A stretch of 64,000 bases of DNA from positions 1,860,001 through 1,924,000 of the forward strand of contig NC_019567.1 in assembly GCF_000317895.1 (NCBI RefSeq), in the 5' to 3' direction. How positions within the stretch are numbered: the first letter of the stretch is position 1; each line of letters starts with the position of its first letter. Shown here one piece after another: positions 58,369-64,000 of the stretch. A model generated the notes under the pieces. It was given only the letters and a program-made list of their open reading frames with translations, had not been told where the DNA came from and ran no database searches. Made by a program: the position numbers and the translations under genes. The stretch is from Bdellovibrio bacteriovorus str. Tiberius. Its GTDB lineage: Bacteria > Bdellovibrionota > Bdellovibrionia > Bdellovibrionales > Bdellovibrionaceae.

Positions 58369-61059
58369 ATGGCGGTTAAAAAGAACATCCTGGTTGTGGG
58401 CGCATTGCTTTCTTCGACGCTTCTTTCGGCGTGCACCCAGTTCGAGGCAAAGCCGCTGGATCAAATCATCCAGGCCAAGCAGGCTCCTGCAAACTCTCTG
58501 AGTACCTTCAGCAATCCGGCTGACATCCCGGCAAATGCCGCGTGCAAACAGGCTTCCTGTGTCACCATTCAAAAAAGCTCTTTGGGGAAGATCTTCCTGC
58601 TGATGGCTTCTGGTATCACTTCCGGAATGACGCCACAGTGGTACGACCTGAAACCTTTGGTGGTGAGCTTTGAAAAATCCGGCAACCGCCTGGCTTTGAT
58701 CGGCGAAAACTACAACAGCATCTATTCTGAAATCCGCACCGTGAATCTGATCCAGAGCTTCGAAGTGATTTCTGAAGACGCAAATTCCATCACGTTCGAC
58801 TGGGGACAGGGGCTTAAGAGTTTTGTCCTTCAGCGTTCCTATGACGTGGATGCCCCTCGCGGAAATGTGGATCTGACCGACAGCTCCTTGGCGTCTTTGC
58901 CGGTGATTGATTCTTTTGTGACTGGAATCAAGTTTGATGAAAAGAACATCGAGCTGAATCAGTTGTCCAAGATCCGCAGCGACAATATCAAAGTCGGTTC
59001 TGACAAGTCCCTGAATCACGAACCGCGTGAAGAAACTCTGAATATGAACATTCAGATTCGCGCCTATGATCTTTCCAAGAACTTCAAGGCCAAAGAATAC
59101 GACAGCTCCCGCCGGGTGGGTTTCTTCGTTACCAAATACCGTAAGCTTGGCTACAGCAAGGAAATGACGAACCTGATCACCAAGTGGGATATTTCCCCGG
59201 AAAAAGGCCCGATCAAGGTGCGTGTTTCAGAAGCGGTTCCAGAAGACTATCTGACAGCTGTGACTGAAGGCGCGCTTTACTGGAATAAAGTTTTTGGCCG
59301 TGATGTGATCCAGGTGGTGACGGGTGTTCCTGTGGATGCCAAGCCGGAAGATCGCAGCATCATCGTGCGCTGGATTCCCTGGCTTGATTCCGGTGCGGCC
59401 TATGCAATTGGTCAGTCAGATCCTTTGACGGGCGAGCTTTTGCGCGCTCAGGTGTTTATGCCTTCCGTGTTCACCTCTGTGGGCTCTGCCGATCTGGTGA
59501 AGCTGAACGGTGATGTGCCGGTGGTGGCTGCAGGTGCGATTGCCTGTGACTTGACCCCGTCATTGCTGGCCCTGAATAAGATTGCCCGTGAAGCGGGGGA
59601 TTCTCAGCGTCTAAGACTGGCTCAGGACAGTGTGCGTGCCACGGTGGCGCACGAACTGGGGCATGCTTTGGGGATGCGCCATAACTTCGCGGGTTCTTCT
59701 TCCGCGAAAGTATCCACTCAGGAAATTTACGAATCAGCCAAGACTTATTTGCGTGATCCAAATCACCAGGGTCTGGAAACATCCACCAGTATCATGGACT
59801 ATGTCAGCGGTATTGATGACATCCTGATGTCGGGCCGTATCAAGTATGCGGCGCTTTCTTATGACAAGATGGCGATGGACTGGGCTTATTCTGACAACAA
59901 CACGGCTTTGGATGAAAAAATCAGCCGTTATTGCACGGATGATGATATCGCCGTGGCGAATTCTCAAGGTTTGCAGATCTATGGTTGCGAGCGTTTTGAT
60001 GCTGGTAACAACCCATTGCTGCGTAAGTATCTGGATGCGGTGGATGAGCGTGATGATCTGGTGAAGGTTCTGTTTGCCTCCATCATTGGTCGTTTGTACC
60101 CGGCTGATCAGCCGGGCGTGGTTCGTAATCTGGAAACGGTATTGGCGGACACTGTAAAATGGGGTCGTGCGAATATTGATCTGTCTTTTGTTTCTCAGGT
60201 TCTTTTTGACAGTACAAAGGCGGGGCAGCCGGCAGCAAGCTTTGCTTCTTTGACGGCAGTGAAAACCGGCAAGATCATGTATGCACGTCTGGGTCTTGAT
60301 GAACAGCTGATGAAAGAGCGTGCGGCATCCTTGAAAGAAGTCGGCGGCTATGCGGCGATGCTGAATGGTTTGATGCGCGATAAAAACGGCAACATCAACA
60401 TGAAATGGCTGGATCAGCAGATTGAAGAGCTGAAAGCGGCCCCGTACCTGGCTGGTGGTAAAACTTTGGGTGGTCGTGAGTATGTTCTGACCGAGGCCCA
60501 ACAAAGAAAGATCCTGAAGTTCATGGACAGCCTCCGTCCGGTGAATGACAAGATTTTGTTGGCTGGTGGCGCGACCTTGTTGCCGAAATTGAACGAAGCC
60601 GTGGAAGATGCCAATGGCGCTAAATCCATCGTGACCTCTTTGCTGGGTCAGAACCTGTTGGATGAAGCGGAAGCAGAGTCCCTGACGGCGTTGTATCTGG
60701 ATCTGGCGCAGGCAGCGACGGGGACAGTGGTGGTGAAAGTGGGCCCGGGCCTTGCTAAAGAAGTGACCTTGCCCTATTCCTGGTTGAAGGCGGATGAAAA
60801 GGCTTACTTCGGGAAGTTATTGTCTTCTCAGGGGCTGCGCTTTGATATGACTTTGCGTGTGGCGAAAGCCCGCTCTGAACAGCTGCAAAAGATCGCGGGC
60901 TTGTTATCTGAGATTGATCCATCTTTGGATCCGGTGACTGAGCCGAACCTGACCGCTTTGCCATTGCGTCTTTTGACCGGAGGTTTGGTGGATGCCGCAG
61001 CGGCGGCTTGGTTGAAGGCTGAAATTGAAGTTCTGACAGCTTTGAGCAAGATTCAATAG
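58369..61059 (+). CDS. Large zinc-metalloprotease lipoprotein, metzincin-like (896 aa)
   Basis: The lipobox LLSAC (MAVKKNILVVGALLSSTLLSAC) anchors it in a membrane. The zinc motif VAHELGHALGMRHNF (HExxHxxGxxH) at about residue 427-439 marks a metzincin, with a plausible Met-turn TSIMDYVSG further on. Upstream is an about 400-residue region with GVPVDAKPEDRSIIVRWIPW-type strands; downstream is a long helical C-terminal domain. This resembles the DUF5117/DUF5118 zinc-dependent protease group (recalled). ATG 58369 was chosen with AGAGGGGG upstream. Possible role: processing or attack on extracellular or prey proteins. Confidence 0.8.
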   Translation: MAVKKNILVVGALLSSTLLSACTQFEAKPLDQIIQAKQAPANSLSTFSNPADIPANAACKQASCVTIQKSSLGKIFLLMASGITSGMTPQWYDLKPLVVSFEKSGNRLALIGENYNSIYSEIRTVNLIQSFEVISEDANSITFDWGQGLKSFVLQRSYDVDAPRGNVDLTDSSLASLPVIDSFVTGIKFDEKNIELNQLSKIRSDNIKVGSDKSLNHEPREETLNMNIQIRAYDLSKNFKAKEYDSSRRVGFFVTKYRKLGYSKEMTNLITKWDISPEKGPIKVRVSEAVPEDYLTAVTEGALYWNKVFGRDVIQVVTGVPVDAKPEDRSIIVRWIPWLDSGAAYAIGQSDPLTGELLRAQVFMPSVFTSVGSADLVKLNGDVPVVAAGAIACDLTPSLLALNKIAREAGDSQRLRLAQDSVRATVAHELGHALGMRHNFAGSSSAKVSTQEIYESAKTYLRDPNHQGLETSTSIMDYVSGIDDILMSGRIKYAALSYDKMAMDWAYSDNNTALDEKISRYCTDDDIAVANSQGLQIYGCERFDAGNNPLLRKYLDAVDERDDLVKVLFASIIGRLYPADQPGVVRNLETVLADTVKWGRANIDLSFVSQVLFDSTKAGQPAASFASLTAVKTGKIMYARLGLDEQLMKERAASLKEVGGYAAMLNGLMRDKNGNINMKWLDQQIEELKAAPYLAGGKTLGGREYVLTEAQQRKILKFMDSLRPVNDKILLAGGATLLPKLNEAVEDANGAKSIVTSLLGQNLLDEAEAESLTALYLDLAQAATGTVVVKVGPGLAKEVTLPYSWLKADEKAYFGKLLSSQGLRFDMTLRVAKARSEQLQKIAGLLSEIDPSLDPVTEPNLTALPLRLLTGGLVDAAAAAWLKAEIEVLTALSKIQ

Positions 61060-61086
61060 CATCTATATATAGAGCACGTTTTGATG

Positions 61087-61115
61087 AAAAGGCCGGCTTT
61101 GCACCGGCCTTTTTT
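61087..61115 (+). terminator. Rho-independent terminator
   Basis: AAAAGGCCGG pairs with CCGGCCTTTT around a 7-base loop, followed by TT. It is 28 bases after the metalloprotease gene. Confidence 0.9.
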
Positions 61116-61291
61116 ATTTGTCTCAAAGCGAGACGGGAATCAGTGACTGTCGAAAGTTTTTGCGCCTGCGTCCCTGAAATGGCGCCCTTGGCATCTTCGT
61201 ATCAGCGCGAAACGAAAAAGGGGTGCCAGATCGATTATAGGTATGGCACGACTGGTCCGCCTCTTGCCTTAGGGATATGCAGGAGGCGATT

Positions 61292-61966
61292 ATGACAAAC
61301 TCTATCTTTAAAAATAAAATGCTGGGTGTGTTGCTGCTGGCGGTTCTTTCCCTCAGTGCATGTGCCAAGAAGGATAGCAGCTCTGTTCGCGTCGCAGGCC
61401 GCACAACCAACACAGGAACAACTTCCGGTGGCGGTGTCAGCCAGGGTGGAACGACAACAAGTGGTACTTGCGGTACTTCCTCTGCCGGTAAAATCTTTGA
61501 TCAGTATGCTTCCCCTCAATTTGAAACTCAGGTGAAGAACTTTGTTTCTGCTACTTTGGACCCACAATCATTGGGCACGGTGAGCGGCAACATCAATGAC
61601 AGAACCGGTGTGGATCTTTTTGCAACCTTCAAATTCGACAGCGCGGGCAGCCTGATTCCGGCTGAATCCAACATGTTGATCAAGATCTTCGATTCTTATG
61701 CGAATCAGGTTTATCAGGGGCAAGTGATCCAGCCTTACTCTGTGTCTTTCTCTCAGGCTTCTGAGGGCATGATTGATCGCAATACGCGTCAATTCCAGGT
61801 TAAATTCAGAGACGGTTATGGTGAAATCATCTTCCAAGGTGCTTACGATAACAGCATCGCCGAAGGCACTGTTTACTACCAGAACTATACAGCGGTTTCC
61901 GGTTATCAGCCAGCCAGCGGTACTCTGGGTAACTTCCGCATGTATGCCTGCTCCTTGATCAAATAA
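61292..61966 (+). CDS. Lipoprotein, unknown function (224 aa)
   Basis: Lipobox LSAC (MTNSIFKNKMLGVLLLAVLSLSAC) predicts a lipid anchor. A Thr/Gly/Ser-rich linker (residues 35-70) is followed by a compact domain with CGTSSAGKIFDQYASPQFE and strands such as QFQVKFRDGYGEIIFQGAYD and TVYYQNYTAVSGYQ. It has two cysteines besides the lipid one. No known family recognised. The ATG at 61292 has GGAGG five bases upstream. Confidence 0.7.
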   Translation: MTNSIFKNKMLGVLLLAVLSLSACAKKDSSSVRVAGRTTNTGTTSGGGVSQGGTTTSGTCGTSSAGKIFDQYASPQFETQVKNFVSATLDPQSLGTVSGNINDRTGVDLFATFKFDSAGSLIPAESNMLIKIFDSYANQVYQGQVIQPYSVSFSQASEGMIDRNTRQFQVKFRDGYGEIIFQGAYDNSIAEGTVYYQNYTAVSGYQPASGTLGNFRMYACSLIK

Positions 61967-61985
61967 GCGCCGCGTCTTGCTTCAC

Positions 61986-62010
61986 CCCCTATCGAGTTTG
62001 AAGATAGGGG
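61986..62010 (+). promoter_or_regulatory. Hairpin that buries the ribosome site of the next gene
   Basis: CCCCTATC (61986-61993) pairs perfectly with GATAGGGG (62003-62010) around a 9-base loop, and the ATG starts two bases later at 62012. AGGGG is the only possible ribosome site, so translation may be held back until the stem opens. No T-run follows, so it is not a classic terminator. Confidence 0.5.
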
Positions 62011-62011
62011 A

Positions 62012-63109
62012 ATGCCTCAACGTTTCATTTTCGAATCATCTATTTTAGACTCCGTTGTCGGAGGACATTCAGCCATCGATATTCCAAGGCTGAATATTCA
62101 TTCCCTCGAGGCTGCCAGTTCCTTCTTATTAAGCTATGGCTTTGATATCACCCGCGAAGACGACCTGGAAAGGTTGTGGTACTTCCATCGTCGTGCTTTG
62201 GTGTTGATGCTGGAAAAGCTGGGTTTTCAGGACACCGATCTTCCTGAAGTATTCCGTGACCGCAAAAAACTGGGCGACATCCGCCAGCTTCTGATTTTTG
62301 CAAGTTCCCAAAATCCGGAAGAACAACAGCTGCAGCGCTGGGCCTGTGCGATCATCCGCTGCATGCACGTCTTTGTGCATGCGGAAAATGACCTGTTCAG
62401 TTCATTTTCTGAAGAAATCCAGTCCCAGATCCTGACGCCTTTCCAGAACTGCATCCTGCATGACGGAAACACCCATCGCACCTTTATGAAAAGCCCCACC
62501 GACCAGTTGGATCAGGTGGAGCTGATGGGCTTTGAAGTAAAACCCTTCAAAACTTCATCCAGCACCGTGATCAAACTTTTGGCCAAGCCCGATGCGCTGG
62601 CAATGAAGATCTTTGACAAGCTGGGGGTTCGCTTTGTGACCCGCAATCTGTTTGATTCCTTCCAGGTCGTGCGCTTCCTGATCAAAGAAGACATCATCAG
62701 CTTTCCGCACATCATGCCGGATCAAAGTTCGAACAATCTTTACCCGGTGAATCTGTTCATGAGCGTGTGTGATGATCTGTCCCACCGTCTGGACACCCTG
62801 GATGAAAAAAGCATTCAGGAAGCCTTTGACCAGAAACTGGCCGAAGAAGGCGAGAACGTAAAGTTCCTGCGCAAGGAAAACTTCTTCTCGGGTGAAGACT
62901 ATAAATTTATCAAATTCATTTCCCGTAAGCTGGTTCATATCAAACCTCAGGGGGGCAAAGAGGCCTTTAGCTTCTTCTATCCATTCGAGGTTCAGATCAT
63001 GGATAAGTCCGCTCACGATCGCATTTTGTCCGGTCCCAGCGAACATCAGGCTTACAAGGAACGTCAACGAACAGCCGCGAGAAAACGCCTGTTCCCGGAT
63101 CCAGGTTAA
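62012..63109 (+). CDS. Protein with RelA/SpoT nucleotidyltransferase-like motifs (365 aa)
   Basis: No annotated family is certain; it may match the deltaproteobacterial TIGR04552 group (from memory). Residues 175-350 show a RelA/SpoT synthetase-like pattern: KLLAKPDALAMKIFDKLGVRF, with Asp202 and Arg207 in the DxxGxR position, then PFEVQIMDKSAHD (Glu326, Gln328), then GPSEHQAYKE (Glu344-His345, Tyr348-Lys349). The usual YxxxH G-loop region is changed (SSNNLYPVNLF). The N-terminal 170 residues are helical and unknown. So it may be an altered alarmone synthetase or a nucleotidyltransferase with another substrate. Two bases separate it from the PlsC gene. Confidence 0.65.
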   Translation: MPQRFIFESSILDSVVGGHSAIDIPRLNIHSLEAASSFLLSYGFDITREDDLERLWYFHRRALVLMLEKLGFQDTDLPEVFRDRKKLGDIRQLLIFASSQNPEEQQLQRWACAIIRCMHVFVHAENDLFSSFSEEIQSQILTPFQNCILHDGNTHRTFMKSPTDQLDQVELMGFEVKPFKTSSSTVIKLLAKPDALAMKIFDKLGVRFVTRNLFDSFQVVRFLIKEDIISFPHIMPDQSSNNLYPVNLFMSVCDDLSHRLDTLDEKSIQEAFDQKLAEEGENVKFLRKENFFSGEDYKFIKFISRKLVHIKPQGGKEAFSFFYPFEVQIMDKSAHDRILSGPSEHQAYKERQRTAARKRLFPDPG

Positions 63110-63111
63110 TT

Positions 63112-63849
63112 ATGTTTTTAAAACTTCTTTCTTATCCTCGTTCTTTGCTGGGTGCGATTCTGCTGCCGATTCACACGGTGTTGTGTTCAGCGGCGATGGT
63201 CATCTGCAATATTCTGTTTAACAACCGCAAGCTGGAAGACCACATTGTCGAGTTCTGGACCCGCAACTGCTGCCGCATGTTCAATGTGAAAGTGGAAGTT
63301 AAAGGCCTGGAAAACCGTCCTGATGGCGGATTCCTGTACGTCTTTAATCACACCAGTTTCTTCGACATCTTTGCCATGAACGGCTGGTTGGGATCTTTCC
63401 GTTTCGGGGCTAAAATTGAACTTTTCAGCATTCCGGTGTTTGGCGCCGGCATGAGACGCGCGGGCATTTTGCCGATTGCAAGAAATCGCCGTGATGAAGT
63501 TTTCAAAGTCTATCAGGCCGCCGAAGCCCGCATTAAGGCCGGGGAGCGTTTTGCCCTGGCGCCGGAAGGCACCCGTCAGAAAACTGAAACTTTGGGATCA
63601 TTCAAATCCGGTCCGTTCATCTTCGCTATCAGCGCCAAGGCACCCATCGTGCCGGTGATCGTGAAGGGGGCGGCAGCGATCATGTCCAAGGGGCAGCTTG
63701 TGCCTAACTGGGGCGTGTGGAGTCGCACAATAACGCTCGAGGTCCTTCCTCCGGTCAGCACCGAAGGATACACTATTGAAGATCGTCCTATTCTGCAGGA
63801 AAAGGTTCGCAAGATGATGGAGCCGTACTTCGCAGTGGATAACTTCTAA
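63112..63849 (+). CDS. plsC: 1-acyl-sn-glycerol-3-phosphate acyltransferase (PlsC family, 245 aa)
   Basis: It adds an acyl chain to lysophosphatidic acid to make phosphatidic acid. The catalytic HX4D motif is NHTSFFDIF (His80, Asp85). Block II is GAGMRRAGILPIARN, and block III ALAPEGTRQKTETLGSFKSGPF holds the EGTR phosphate-binding motif. Block IV is KAPIVPVIVKGA. An N-terminal membrane segment precedes the domain. It is coupled to the RelA/SpoT-like gene. Confidence 0.93.
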   Translation: MFLKLLSYPRSLLGAILLPIHTVLCSAAMVICNILFNNRKLEDHIVEFWTRNCCRMFNVKVEVKGLENRPDGGFLYVFNHTSFFDIFAMNGWLGSFRFGAKIELFSIPVFGAGMRRAGILPIARNRRDEVFKVYQAAEARIKAGERFALAPEGTRQKTETLGSFKSGPFIFAISAKAPIVPVIVKGAAAIMSKGQLVPNWGVWSRTITLEVLPPVSTEGYTIEDRPILQEKVRKMMEPYFAVDNF

Positions 63850-63888
63850 CGTCCAATTTCGAATTTCCAATTTCCAAACGGGGGTTTG

Positions 63889-64000
63889 GTGAAAAGCTTT
63901 CAGGAGTTCTGGCCTTTTTATCTGCAAGAGCATTCCAACCCCTTCAATCGTCGTCTGCATTTTGTCGGGACGCTGCTGGTACATCTTCTGATTCTGGCAG
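63889..64000 (+). CDS. DUF962/Mpo1-like membrane protein (partial, 37 residues)
   Basis: GTG 63889 opens the frame VKSFQEFWPFYLQEHSNP followed by FNRRLHFVGTLLVHLLILA, which matches the start of the DUF962 family (FxxFYLxEHxNPxNRxLHFxGT). Members are small membrane proteins related to yeast Mpo1, an iron-dependent dioxygenase acting on 2-hydroxy fatty acids (family knowledge). The window ends inside the gene. The 40 bases before it contain repeats of AATTTC. Confidence 0.75.
   Translation, partial: MKSFQEFWPFYLQEHSNPFNRRLHFVGTLLVHLLILA

Noticed and set aside
63851-63880. Short AATTTC repeats after plsC
   Set aside because: Only about 30 bases of simple sequence; too short to call a repeat family.
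1-64000. CRISPR arrays, insertion sequences, prophage genes, rRNA
   Set aside because: I looked for regular spaced repeats, transposase or integrase motifs and rRNA sequence and saw none.

Overview
This window looks like chromosome from a Bdellovibrio-type predatory bacterium. The GC content is moderate and genes are tightly packed on both strands. Many products are small secreted or lipid-anchored proteins of no known family. The gene mix fits the lifestyle: amino-acid and fatty-acid catabolism, a peptide transporter, secreted hydrolases, and chemotaxis and c-di-GMP type signalling proteins. The assignment rests on recognising protein families by eye, not on a database search. I see no rRNA, CRISPR array, insertion sequence or prophage. 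One tRNA (Leu, anticodon TAA) lies at 9823-9914.

Layout. 1-9.6 kb: the start of a CBS-less IMP dehydrogenase/GMP reductase-like gene, then mostly secreted or membrane proteins of unknown role, including a zinc peptidase and a three-gene unit ending in an ankyrin protein. 9.6-11.5 kb: tRNA-Leu with a 23-bp inverted copy of its 3' flank, a pseudouridine synthase and a secreted HNH nuclease. 11.8-18.1 kb: a cysteine-rich lipoprotein, TolC and RND pump genes without an adaptor gene, and a SelO-like enzyme. 18.2-24.7 kb: MerC-like protein, HiPIP, FadD, lipoprotein, PrxQ and HtpG. 25-32.7 kb: a short ThrRS paralogue, an AsmA-like protein, and a coupled tryptophan dioxygenase / threonine aldolase / ureohydrolase operon. 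32.7-44.2 kb: a CLC antiporter and a signalling block. That block holds two related HD-GYP proteins with altered active sites, an Hpt-like protein without its histidine, CheX, CheY behind a FliA-type promoter, a LuxR-type HTH protein and a hybrid histidine kinase. QueG, a CCA-adding-type nucleotidyltransferase and an RDD protein are interleaved. 44.2-54.7 kb: a lysozyme-fold secreted protein, HflX, ChrA, a malic enzyme, and fadA/fadB. 54.8-64 kb: an oxidoreductase, an acetyltransferase, a peptide transporter, a large metalloprotease lipoprotein, a protein with RelA/SpoT-like motifs, PlsC and the start of a DUF962 protein.

How the genes fit together. FadD, FadA and FadB make a near-complete fatty-acid degradation route. 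The malic enzyme/phosphotransacetylase fusion links C4 acids to pyruvate and NADPH. The peptide transporter, tryptophan dioxygenase, threonine aldolase and ureohydrolase suit growth on prey protein. Secreted peptidases, nuclease and a lytic-transglycosylase-like protein could process prey polymers (inference). The best candidates for something undescribed are the CheY-CheX-degenerate HD-GYP module with its relatives, the three-gene tryptophan/threonine/ureohydrolase operon, and the RelA/SpoT-like protein beside PlsC.
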